52,431 bases of DNA from Bifidobacterium breve (GTDB lineage: Bacteria; Bacteroidota; Bacteroidia; Flavobacteriales; Flavobacteriaceae). Under the pieces are notes generated by a model that was given only the letters and a program-made list of their open reading frames with translations, did no database searches and was not told the origin of the DNA. Position 1 is the first letter of the stretch. Every line of letters begins with the position of its first letter. Positions 44,091-52,013 of this stretch are shown here, piece after piece. The stretch is from assembly GCA_943323545.2 (NCBI GenBank), contig CALPIE020000003.1, positions 1 through 52,431 of the forward strand. The letters run 5' to 3'. The position numbers and the translations under genes are program-made.

Positions 44091-44699
44091 ATGGTATACG
44101 AATTTAAAGGGTTCATCCCAGTCATACATGAAAGCAGTTTCATCCATCCGCAAGCTGCGGTAACGGGGAATGTGATTATTGGGAAAAACGTGTATGTTGG
44201 TCCCGGTGCTGCGATTCGTGGCGATTGGGGCGAAATCATCATTGAAGACGGATGTAACGTTCAGGAAAATTGCACGATTCACATGTTTCCAGGAAAATCG
44301 ATGGTGTTGAAAGTAGGAGCGCATATCGGTCATGGAGCCATCATTCATGGCGCCAATATCGGTGCGAATTGCTTAGTCGGAATGAATGCGGTCATCATGG
44401 ATGACGTGAATGTAGGCGACGAATGCATTATCGGCGCCTTGAGTTTTATCAAAGCCGGAATGGAAATCCCCAACCGTAAAATGGTGGTCGGAAATCCAGC
44501 CGTAATTATAAAAGAGGTGACTGATGACATGATCGATTGGAAAACTAAAGGAACCGCATTATATCAGCAATTGCCAAAGGAATGTTACGAAACCTTAAAA
44601 GCAGTAGCGCCGTTGCGGGAAATTCCAGCCAATCGGCCAACACAAGATGCGTTTTACAAAACATTAGAAGAATTTAAATTAAAAGAAAATAGAAAATAG
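44091..44699 (+). CDS. paaY: PaaY, hexapeptide-repeat (gamma-carbonic anhydrase-like) protein
   Basis: The 202-residue left-handed beta-helix protein reportedly acts as a thioesterase on the shunt product of PaaZ failure. Hexapeptide repeats run from about 15 to 145 (VIIGKNVYVGPGAAIRGDWG and NVQENCTIHMFPGKS). Metal-binding histidines are seen in IHMFPG and AHIGHGAIIHG. The C-terminal helix includes REIPANRPTQDAFYKT. Its last residues (ENRK and the stop) fall in a GAAAATA heptamer array. Confidence 0.92.
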   Translation: MVYEFKGFIPVIHESSFIHPQAAVTGNVIIGKNVYVGPGAAIRGDWGEIIIEDGCNVQENCTIHMFPGKSMVLKVGAHIGHGAIIHGANIGANCLVGMNAVIMDDVNVGDECIIGALSFIKAGMEIPNRKMVVGNPAVIIKEVTDDMIDWKTKGTALYQQLPKECYETLKAVAPLREIPANRPTQDAFYKTLEEFKLKENRK

Positions 44700-44754
44700 A
44701 GAAAAGAATATAGACCGATTCAAAAGTCTATTTTCTATGCTCTATTCTCTTTCA
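44685..44754. repeat. Inverted 7-bp-period arrays at the end of paaY
   Basis: GAAAATA, GAAAATA, GAGAAAA, GAATATA on the left face TCTATTT, TCTATGC, TCTATTC, TCTTTCA on the right. The left array includes the paaY stop codon. Confidence 0.8.
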
Positions 44755-44764
44755 TCTAAAAAAA

Positions 44765-46036
44765 ATGATAATAGAATTCAAAATGCCCAAAATGGGTGAA
44801 AGCATTTCCGAAGCTACCATCATTACCTGGTTGAAAAACGTGGGTGATTTTGTGGAAGCCGAAGAAACCATTGTCGAAGTCGCCACCGATAAAGTCGATA
44901 GCGATGTGCCCTCACCAGTTACGGGAGTAATCACTGAAATACGTTTTCAGAAAGATGACGTAGTTGGAGTTGGAACAGTTTTGGCGTTAATAAATTCTGA
45001 TGGGAAGCAAGAAGCAGGAAGCAAGAAGCAAGAAAATGTTGAAGTAAAAATCAATCAACCAAAACCTCAAAACCCAGAACCTAAAACCCAACATAAATCC
45101 AATTCCGATGCATTCATTTCGCCTTTAATAATTTCAATTGCTCAAAAAGAAAATTTATCTATAGAAGAATTGCAAACCATACCAGGTTCAGGTACCGAAG
45201 GCAGATTGCAAAAAAGTGATGTATTTAATTATCTAAAAAACAGAAAATATCCACTTCACTCTAAGCCGACAACCGACAACCGACCACCGTCAACTTTTCC
45301 AAAGCCTAAAATCAATTTCATAGAAGGAAAAGATAGAATTGTAGAAATGGATCGCATGCGCAAAATGATTGCCGATCATATGGTGTATTCCAAACAAACA
45401 TCGCCTCATGTAACTTCGTATATCGAAGTGGATGTGACGAATTTGGTGAATTGGCGCAATGAAAACAAAGACAATTTTCAAGAAAAACACAATCAAAAAC
45501 TAACATTTACGCCAGTTTTTGTCCAAGCTGTAGCCAAAGCCATAGTAGATTTTCCAATGATCAATGTTTCTGTTGAAGATGCAACTATTATTGTTCACAA
45601 TGATATTCATATCGGAATGGCAACAGCACTTCCCAACGGAAATTTAATTGTGCCTGTAGTTCGAAATGCCAATGAAAAAGATTTAATAGCATTAGCGTCA
45701 GCTGTGAATCATTTAGCAGTTGCTTCTCGAAATAACAATCTAAAACCCGAAGAAGTTCAAGGAAGTACGTTTACGATTTCGAACGTTGGAACCTTTGGAA
45801 GTTTAATGGGAACACCAATTATTAACCAACCCGAAGTGGCCATTTTAGCACTCGGAATCATAAAAAAACGTCCAGAAGTAATTACCACTTCCAAAGGCGA
45901 CGAAATAGCTATTAGAAGCATGATGTATCTTTCTCTATCCTTTGACCATCGTGTGGTTGACGGATTTTTAGGAGGTTCGTTCTTGCGAAAAATAGGCGAT
46001 TATTTAGAACAATTTGATACCAATACAACATTTTAA
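44765..46036 (+). CDS. Dihydrolipoamide acyltransferase E2 of a 2-oxoacid dehydrogenase
   Basis: The 423-residue E2 component has a lipoyl domain at residues 1-78 (VATDKVDSDVPSP, lipoyl-Lys in TDKVD). The peripheral subunit-binding domain is at about 118-158 (ISPLIISIAQKENLSIEEL and GTEGRLQKSDVFNYL). The catalytic domain (about 195-423) ends in LSFDHRVVDGFLGGSF. It resembles branched-chain (BCKDH) E2. Both linkers contain heptamer arrays read in frame (GAAGCAA, CAAAACC-like and CGACAAC types). It lies 65 bases after paaY and 5 bases before the aminotransferase gene; a dedicated E3 is not in the window. Confidence 0.94.
   Translation: MIIEFKMPKMGESISEATIITWLKNVGDFVEAEETIVEVATDKVDSDVPSPVTGVITEIRFQKDDVVGVGTVLALINSDGKQEAGSKKQENVEVKINQPKPQNPEPKTQHKSNSDAFISPLIISIAQKENLSIEELQTIPGSGTEGRLQKSDVFNYLKNRKYPLHSKPTTDNRPPSTFPKPKINFIEGKDRIVEMDRMRKMIADHMVYSKQTSPHVTSYIEVDVTNLVNWRNENKDNFQEKHNQKLTFTPVFVQAVAKAIVDFPMINVSVEDATIIVHNDIHIGMATALPNGNLIVPVVRNANEKDLIALASAVNHLAVASRNNNLKPEEVQGSTFTISNVGTFGSLMGTPIINQPEVAILALGIIKKRPEVITTSKGDEIAIRSMMYLSLSFDHRVVDGFLGGSFLRKIGDYLEQFDTNTTF
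45004..45034 (+). repeat. GAAGCAA 7-bp array in the E2 linker
   Basis: GAAGCAA, GAAGCAG, GAAGCAA, GAAGCAA and a partial fifth unit are read in frame as KQEAGSKKQEN between the lipoyl and E1/E3-binding domains. Confidence 0.85.
45068..45088 (+). repeat. CAAAACC-type 7-bp array in the E2 linker
   Basis: CAAAACC, CAGAACC, TAAAACC in register, read as part of PQNPEPKTQ. Confidence 0.65.
45267..45294 (+). repeat. CGACAAC 7-bp array in the second E2 linker
   Basis: CGACAAC, CGACAAC, CGACCAC, CGTCAAC in register, read as PTTDNRPPST between the subunit-binding and catalytic domains. Confidence 0.85.
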
Positions 46037-46041
46037 AAAGT

Positions 46042-47109
46042 ATGGAAACAGTAATGACACCTGCAATAAAAATTACAAAAGTTGCACAATCCAAAGTAAG
46101 TGAAGTGGATTTGAATAACGTTTCAATGGGAACTCATTTTTCAGATCACATGTTTATTTGTGATTATGATAATGGCAAATGGAACAATCCAAGAATTGAA
46201 CCTTTAACCTTAATTCCAACTCATCCTGCAGCCATGGCTTTGCATTATGGACAAGCCATTTTTGAAGGGATGAAAGCCACTTTAGGAAAAGACGGAACAC
46301 CGTTATTATTCCGTCCTGATAAAAATGCAAAACGGCTAAATCACAGTGCCGACAGAATGGGAATGCCATTTTTTCCTGAAGATTTATTTGTAGAAGCAGT
46401 AAAAAAATTCACATCGTTAGAAAAGGAATGGATTCCAACGCAGGAAGGAAGTGCTTTGTACTTGCGTCCTTTCATGTATGCCGATGAAGCGTTTATAGGA
46501 ATGCGTGCCGCTACTAGTTTTAAATTTATCGTAATGGGATCGCCATCCGGACCTTTTTTTAGCAGAAAAATAAAGTTATTCGCTGAAAAAAAATACGTTC
46601 GTGCGGTAAATGGAGGAACAGGAGAAGCCAAAGCAGCAGGAAATTACGCCGCTGCGATTCGTCCAACCGAATACGCCAAAGCGCAAGGTTACGACCAGGT
46701 ATTATGGTTGGATGCACAAGAATTTGAATACGTTCAGGAAGTGGGAACCATGAATATTTTTTTCAAAATTGCTGGTAAATTTATCACTCCAGATTTGAGC
46801 GGTTCGATTTTAGCAGGCATTACCAGAATGAGTGTGATTGATATTTTGAGGGAAAATGGATTTGAAGTAACTGAAAGGCCAATTACTATTTCTGAAATTA
46901 TTGCTGCTTCTAAAAATGGTACCTTAGAAGAAGCATTCGGAACTGGTACAGCAGTTGGAATTGCTATGGTAGAAGAAATTGGCAATGTTGATTTCTCAAT
47001 TAAATTACCTGTTTCAAACCCTGTTTCGAATATGGTGAATGATACGTTGAATGCTATAAAAGTTCAAGATATTGAAGATAAATTTGGTTGGATTGTAGCC
47101 GCAAAATAA
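46042..47109 (+). CDS. ilvE: Branched-chain-amino-acid aminotransferase
   Basis: This 355-residue class IV PLP aminotransferase is of the long (BCAT2-like) type. It shows LHYGQAIFEGMKA (about 67-79), ALYLRPFMYADE, NGGTGEAKAAGNYAAAIRPT (PLP lysine region, then EYAKAQGYDQVLWLDA) and EVGTMNIFF. It makes or removes the amino group of Val, Leu and Ile, and some members act on aromatic oxo-acids. The gene is 5 bases from the E2 gene and 74 bases before the E1 gene, so it supplies 2-oxo acids to the dehydrogenase encoded around it. A second ATG at 46057 is a possible alternative start. Confidence 0.94.
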   Translation: METVMTPAIKITKVAQSKVSEVDLNNVSMGTHFSDHMFICDYDNGKWNNPRIEPLTLIPTHPAAMALHYGQAIFEGMKATLGKDGTPLLFRPDKNAKRLNHSADRMGMPFFPEDLFVEAVKKFTSLEKEWIPTQEGSALYLRPFMYADEAFIGMRAATSFKFIVMGSPSGPFFSRKIKLFAEKKYVRAVNGGTGEAKAAGNYAAAIRPTEYAKAQGYDQVLWLDAQEFEYVQEVGTMNIFFKIAGKFITPDLSGSILAGITRMSVIDILRENGFEVTERPITISEIIAASKNGTLEEAFGTGTAVGIAMVEEIGNVDFSIKLPVSNPVSNMVNDTLNAIKVQDIEDKFGWIVAAK

Positions 47110-47110
47110 T

Positions 47111-47155
47111 ATTTAACCGCAAGGTTCGCAAAGAGTGCGCAACGAGCGCAAAGTT
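47111..47155. repeat. CGCAAAG-type dispersed repeat before E1
   Basis: TTAACCGCAAGG, TTCGCAAAGAG, GTGCGCAACGAG, CGCAAAG form a degenerate repeat, the reverse orientation of the CTTTGCG blocks upstream. Confidence 0.55.
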
Positions 47156-47183
47156 TTTTACTTTTCAGATAAGCATTTAATAA

Positions 47184-49262
47184 ATGAATTTAGACAAGTC
47201 GATTCTTAAGAAAGCGTTTTCAACAATGGCAACGGCAAAAGCCATGACCGAATTGTATGAAGATAATTTTAAGATAGTTTCCAAATACGTTCACGCCACT
47301 TCACGTGGTCACGAAGCCATTCAAATTGCATTAGCAATGCAACTCTTACCTCAAGATTATGCATTTCCTTATTATCGTGATGATTCGATGTTATTGGGAA
47401 TTGGTATGCAACCTTATGATTTGATGTTGCAATTGATGGCAAAAAGAGATGATCCTTTTTCGGGAGGGAGAACGTATTATTGTCATCCCAGTTTGAAAGA
47501 CGCTGATAAGCCTAAAATCCCTCATCAATCATCGGCTACTGGAATGCAAGCTATACCGGCAACTGGTGCGGCTATGGGATTTTGGTATAAAGAAAACTGC
47601 CCCCCGACCCCCGAAAGGGGAGGTTTTGCTGATGAAATCCCCCCTTTGGGGGCTAGGGGGCTAGTAGTTTGTTCATTGGGTGATGCCTCAGTAACCGAAG
47701 GTGAAGTTGCAGAAGCTTTTCAAATGGCAGCTTTAAAGCAATTACCTATTTTATATTTAGTTCAAGATAACGGTTGGGATATATCCGCCAATGCTGCAGA
47801 AACTCGTGCACAAAACGCCTTTGATTATGTAAAAGGATTTTATGGTATTGAGGCTATTTCAATAGATGGAGCTAATTTTACAGAAAGCTATTTAGCAATT
47901 CAAGAGGTTATAAAAACCATTCGTGAAGAACGACGGCCGTTTTTAATTCATGCGAAAGTACCGTTGTTAAATCATCACACATCAGGTGTTCGAATGGAAT
48001 GGTATCGTGATGATTTGGAAGAAGCACAATCAAGAGATCCATATCCGGTATTGATAAATCAATTGTTAGCAGTAGGATTTACAAAAAATGAAATCCAAAC
48101 AATAGAAAATTCTGCTATAGTCAAAGTCCAAGCAGATTTTGATAAAGCGCAACTAGCCGAAGATCCAACGCCAGAAGATTTATTCACACACGATTTTGCA
48201 CCAACACCAATTACAGAAGAAGAAGGAGAGCGAAATCCACTTCGTGAAGACAAAGTTGTAATGGTCGATTGCGCTTTATTTGCCGTCGAAGAATTGATGA
48301 AAAAACACCCAGAATGTTTGCTTTACGGACAAGACGTTGGCGGACGATTGGGAGGCGTTTTTAGGGAAGCGGCTACGCTGGCGCAAAAGTTTGGAGACGA
48401 ACGCGTATTCAATACGCCAATTCAAGAAGCATTTATTGTAGGTTCCACTGTCGGAATGTCGGCTGTGGGATTAAAGCCAATTGTTGAGGTGCAATTCGCC
48501 GATTATATTTGGCCTGGATTGAATCAGTTGTTTACAGAAGTCAGTCGTTCGTGTTATTTAACCAACGGGAAATGGCCAGTAAGTATGATTTTGCGTGTCC
48601 CAATTGGCGCTTATGGAAGTGGCGGACCATATCATTCGTCTTCAGTAGAAAGCGTTTTAACCAACATTCGCGGAATCAAAATCGCCTATCCAAGTAATGG
48701 CGCAGATTTAAAAGGCTTGATGAAAGCAGCTTATTACGATCCAAATCCAGTGGTGATTTTAGAACACAAAGGTTTGTATTGGAGTAAAGTAAAAGGCACT
48801 GAGGAAGCCCGTGTTTTTGAACCAAGCGAAGAGTATATCTTACCTTTTGGAAAAGCAAATTCCGTTCAAGAAATTTGGGAGCAGGAATCCGACGAAACCA
48901 TTTCGGTAATTACCTACGGAATGGGAGTGCATTGGGCATTGAATGCTTCTGCGAACATGAAAAACCAAGTTGAAATTATAGATTTAAGAACTTTATATCC
49001 GCTAGATGAAGAAGCAATTCTCAAATCGGTTAAAAAAACTAAAAAATGTCTTATTGTAACTGAAGAACCAACTAATAATTCTTTTGCCAGAAGTTTAGCG
49101 GGGATGATTCAGGAAAAATGTTTCAAACACCTCGATGCACCAGTTATGGTCATTGGTTCTGAAAATATGCCTGCAATCCCTTTGAATAGTACATTGGAAT
49201 TTACCATGATTCCGAATAGTGATAAAGTAAAGTTGAAAATGGAGGAGTTGTTGAACTATTAG
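47184..49262 (+). CDS. 2-oxoacid dehydrogenase E1, fused alpha and beta subunits
   Basis: The 692-residue thiamine-diphosphate enzyme decarboxylates branched-chain (or related) 2-oxo acids and acylates the lipoyl group of E2. The alpha part (1 to about 330) has TSRGHEAIQIALA, YYRDDSMLLG and the TPP motif GDASVTEGEVAEAFQMAALK ending near QDNGWDISANA. The beta part (about 355-692) has GQDVGGRLGGVF, FNTPIQEAFIVG and DLRTLYPLDEEAI. Fusion in one chain is usual in Bacteroidetes. Just before the TPP motif an extra segment of about 22 residues (from CPPTPERGG to IPPLGARGL) is encoded by a GC-rich palindromic element. The gene ends at a terminator. Confidence 0.95.
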   Translation: MNLDKSILKKAFSTMATAKAMTELYEDNFKIVSKYVHATSRGHEAIQIALAMQLLPQDYAFPYYRDDSMLLGIGMQPYDLMLQLMAKRDDPFSGGRTYYCHPSLKDADKPKIPHQSSATGMQAIPATGAAMGFWYKENCPPTPERGGFADEIPPLGARGLVVCSLGDASVTEGEVAEAFQMAALKQLPILYLVQDNGWDISANAAETRAQNAFDYVKGFYGIEAISIDGANFTESYLAIQEVIKTIREERRPFLIHAKVPLLNHHTSGVRMEWYRDDLEEAQSRDPYPVLINQLLAVGFTKNEIQTIENSAIVKVQADFDKAQLAEDPTPEDLFTHDFAPTPITEEEGERNPLREDKVVMVDCALFAVEELMKKHPECLLYGQDVGGRLGGVFREAATLAQKFGDERVFNTPIQEAFIVGSTVGMSAVGLKPIVEVQFADYIWPGLNQLFTEVSRSCYLTNGKWPVSMILRVPIGAYGSGGPYHSSSVESVLTNIRGIKIAYPSNGADLKGLMKAAYYDPNPVVILEHKGLYWSKVKGTEEARVFEPSEEYILPFGKANSVQEIWEQESDETISVITYGMGVHWALNASANMKNQVEIIDLRTLYPLDEEAILKSVKKTKKCLIVTEEPTNNSFARSLAGMIQEKCFKHLDAPVMVIGSENMPAIPLNSTLEFTMIPNSDKVKLKMEELLNY
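47598..47665 (+). repeat. GC-rich palindromic element inside the E1 gene
   Basis: The arms CCCCGACCCCCGAAAGGGG (left) and the complement of CCCCTTTGGGGGCTAGGGGG (right) are related and inverted around an AT-rich centre. The element is in frame and replaces a normally short loop next to the cofactor motif. Confidence 0.85.
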
Positions 49263-49303
49263 TTTTCAGTCTCAGTCGCAGTTTTCAGTCACCTATAATT
49301 AAT

Positions 49304-49337
49304 AAAAAAACCGTAACAACTCTGCTACGGTTTTTTT
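49304..49337. terminator. Bidirectional terminator after the E1 gene
   Basis: AAAACCGTA and TACGGTTTT pair around a 10-base loop with A and T runs on both sides, between convergent genes. Confidence 0.85.
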
Positions 49338-49365
49338 ATTTCTCTAAACTGCAATGGAACACAGT

Positions 49366-49902
49366 TTACTTTTTCTGTGGTGGGTATTGCTCTAAAATCT
49401 TAGTCACAAATTCTTTAATATTTTCGTCTTTTTTTTCTACACTTTTGGTTAACTCTCCTTCTCCAATTCCTTGCCATATCAATTCTTTTTTCTTAGCATC
49501 AATTAGGTCGATGGTTAAAGTTCCTACTACATATTTATTTACATTGATGTTGTTGCCTCCCCACATCCAAGGGTTCCATCCCCAACCCCAGCCAAAGCCC
49601 CAACCCATATTGAATTGGTTAACCTCAACTTGTTCTTTTTCTTTTGTAAAAAAACCAATTAGTAAATCTGGAGTTTCGCTTTTTGTAAAGCCTTTAGTTG
49701 TCATCACTTCATCAATAGATCGCAAAATTCTTTTTTTATCTATGTCAGAAATAGCTACTTTATCAATAGTGTTTTTTTGGTACGCGTACGTTTTGTAATT
49801 ATCAAAAGTTGCGTTTTTTTCATAATCAGAATATACTCTTACCGGACTGCAGGATGCGAGCAGAAAGAGAAGAAGGTACGGTAGAATTTTAATTGTTTTC
49901 AT
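49366..49902 (-). CDS. DUF4136 lipoprotein
   Basis: The 178-residue protein has a lipoprotein signal peptide (LLLFLLASCSP, Cys at about residue 18) and a DUF4136 domain: YKTYAYQKN near the start, PDLLIGFFTKEKEQVEV, then YVVGTLTIDLIDAKKKELIW and the GIGEGEL end. An unusual Trp/Gly patch, NMGWGFGWGWGWNPWMWGG, lies at about residues 97-115. It is predicted to be envelope-anchored and of unknown function. It is 63 bases downstream of hutU on the same strand, separated by heptamer arrays. Confidence 0.88.
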   Translation of the reverse strand: MKTIKILPYLLLFLLASCSPVRVYSDYEKNATFDNYKTYAYQKNTIDKVAISDIDKKRILRSIDEVMTTKGFTKSETPDLLIGFFTKEKEQVEVNQFNMGWGFGWGWGWNPWMWGGNNINVNKYVVGTLTIDLIDAKKKELIWQGIGEGELTKSVEKKDENIKEFVTKILEQYPPQKK

Positions 49903-49919
49903 ATTTTTTTGTTTAAAAA

Positions 49920-49978
49920 GTTTCAGGTTTCAGGTTTCAAGTTGTTTCGGTACAAACCTGAAACTTTAAACTTGAAAC
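49920..49978. repeat. Inverted 7-bp-period arrays at the 3' end of hutU
   Basis: GTTTCAG, GTTTCAG, GTTTCAA on one side and CCTGAAA, CTTTAAA, CTTGAAA on the other are complementary. The right part supplies the last codons and stop of the minus-strand hutU. It is the same family as 34054-34112. Confidence 0.85.
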
Positions 49979-51948
49979 AAATTATCATCAACCAAATTAG
50001 GGATGGTAATTTTCAACAAAGGTTGCGTTTCCATCGCTCTTTTTATTGCAAAAATCGCTCCTTCGTTTCGCGCCCAGCTTCGTCTTGAAATTCCGTTGTT
50101 GACATCCCAAAAAAGCATCGATTCTAATCGTCTTGACGCGTCGGCACTTCCATCAAGAACCATACCGAAACCGCCATTAATTACTTCGCCCCAACCTACA
50201 CCACCACCATTGTGAATCGACACCCAAGTAGCGCCACGAAAGCTATCGCCAATAACATTTTGTATTGCCATATCGGCAGTAAAACGGGAACCATCATAAA
50301 TGTTGGAGGTTTCTCGATAAGGCGAATCGGTACCCGAAACATCATGGTGATCGCGTCCTAAAATAACATAGCCAATTTCTCCTTTTGCAATAGCTTGGTT
50401 GAAAGCTTCAGCGATTTTAATTCGGCCTTCAGCATCAGCATATAATATTCGCGCTTGAGAACCAACCACCAATTTATTTTCTTGAGCACCTTTTATCCAT
50501 TGGATGTTGTCGGCCATTTGCTGTTGGATTTCTTCTGGAGAATTTTTCATCATTTCTTCGAGTACATCACAGGCAATTTTGTCGGTTTTCGCTAAATCTT
50601 CTGGTTTTCCTGATGCGCAAACCCAGCGAAATGGGCCAAATCCATAATCAAAACACATCGGTCCCATAATATCTTGTACATAACTATTATATTTAAAATC
50701 GATGTGGTTTTCAGCAAAAACATCAGCTCCTGCTCGGGAAGCTTCTAGTAAAAAGGCATTTCCGTAATCGAAAAAATAGGTTCCTTTGGCGGTGTGTTTG
50801 TTTATGGCGGAGGCATGACGGCGCAATGTTTTTTGAACTTCTTCTTTGAATTTTGAGGGATTATTTGCCATCATTTCATTCGATTCTTCAAAGGTAAATC
50901 CGATAGGGTAATAACCACCTGCCCAAGGATTGTGCAAGGAAGTTTGATCGGAACCCAAATCGATATGTACATTTTCTTGGTCAAATTTCTCCCAAACTTC
51001 AACGATGTTACCGAGATAAGCAATCGAAACTACTTCTTGGTTTTCCAATGCTTTTTTAACTCTCGGAACAAGTTCTTCGATGTTGTCGATGATTTCATTT
51101 ATCCACCCTTGCGAGTGGCGAATATGTGTTATTTTCGGATTGACTTCGGCGCAAACCGTAACACAACCGGCGATGTTTCCAGCTTTGGGTTGTGCGCCAC
51201 TCATTCCGCCTAAACCAGAAGTGACAAACAATCCGCCTTTTGGAGCTTTTTTTATTTTTCGAAATCCGTTTAAAACGGTGATGGTAGTGCCGTGAACAAT
51301 GCCTTGCGGACCGATGTACATATAACTTCCGGCAGTCATTTGCCCGTATTGGGAAACGCCCAGTGCATTCATTTTTTCCCAATCGTCGGGTTTGGAATAA
51401 TTGGGAATTACCATTCCGTTTGTCACAACAACTCTTGGTGCGTCTTTGTGTGAAGGGAACAATCCCATAGGATGACCTGAATACATAGCAAGGGTTTGTT
51501 CATCTGTCATTTCTGACAAGTATTGCATGGTCAATAAATACTGTGCCCAGTTTTGAAAAACCGCACCGTTGCCACCATACGTAATTAATTCGTGTGGGTG
51601 TTGTGCCACGGCATAATCCAAATTGTTTTGAATCATGAGCATAATGGCTTTTGCCTGTTCGCATTTTCCGGGATATTCGGAAATGGGACGCGCGTACATT
51701 TTATAATCGGGGCGCAAACGGTACATATAAATACGTCCGAACTTTTCGAGTTCTGCTTTGAATTCGGGAAGTAATTCGGCATGATGTTTAGCATCGAAAT
51801 AACGTAATGCATTTCGTAACGCTAGTTTTTTTTCTTCCTCTGAAAGGATTTCTTTGCGTTTGGGTGCGTGGTTTATTTGAACTTCATACGGTTTTGGTTG
51901 TGGTAATACCGGGGGAATTCCTTGTTGTATTTGATCTTGAAATGTCAT
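49966..51948 (-). CDS. hutU: Urocanate hydratase
   Basis: HutU converts urocanate to imidazolone propionate in histidine catabolism, using tightly bound NAD+ as electrophile. The 660-residue protein is of the longer Bacteroidetes form (Pseudomonas HutU is about 556). Recognisable segments are ITYGGNGAVFQNWAQYLLTM, YSGHPMGLFPSHKDAPRVVV, GSYMYIGPQGIVHGTTIT and the active-site region GFGPFRWVCASG with Cys444. The usual hut partners (hutH, hutI, hutG) are not within the window, unless the arginase-family gene at 5364 serves as HutG. Its last residues (LFQV) and stop lie in a repeat array. Confidence 0.96.
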   Translation of the reverse strand: MTFQDQIQQGIPPVLPQPKPYEVQINHAPKRKEILSEEEKKLALRNALRYFDAKHHAELLPEFKAELEKFGRIYMYRLRPDYKMYARPISEYPGKCEQAKAIMLMIQNNLDYAVAQHPHELITYGGNGAVFQNWAQYLLTMQYLSEMTDEQTLAMYSGHPMGLFPSHKDAPRVVVTNGMVIPNYSKPDDWEKMNALGVSQYGQMTAGSYMYIGPQGIVHGTTITVLNGFRKIKKAPKGGLFVTSGLGGMSGAQPKAGNIAGCVTVCAEVNPKITHIRHSQGWINEIIDNIEELVPRVKKALENQEVVSIAYLGNIVEVWEKFDQENVHIDLGSDQTSLHNPWAGGYYPIGFTFEESNEMMANNPSKFKEEVQKTLRRHASAINKHTAKGTYFFDYGNAFLLEASRAGADVFAENHIDFKYNSYVQDIMGPMCFDYGFGPFRWVCASGKPEDLAKTDKIACDVLEEMMKNSPEEIQQQMADNIQWIKGAQENKLVVGSQARILYADAEGRIKIAEAFNQAIAKGEIGYVILGRDHHDVSGTDSPYRETSNIYDGSRFTADMAIQNVIGDSFRGATWVSIHNGGGVGWGEVINGGFGMVLDGSADASRRLESMLFWDVNNGISRRSWARNEGAIFAIKRAMETQPLLKITIPNLVDDNLFQV

Positions 51949-52013
51949 TTTTAGTTGCTGAGTTTTGTCGTGGCTAAGTTACTGAGATTTTTTTATTTTA
52001 TTGTAGATTGCGT

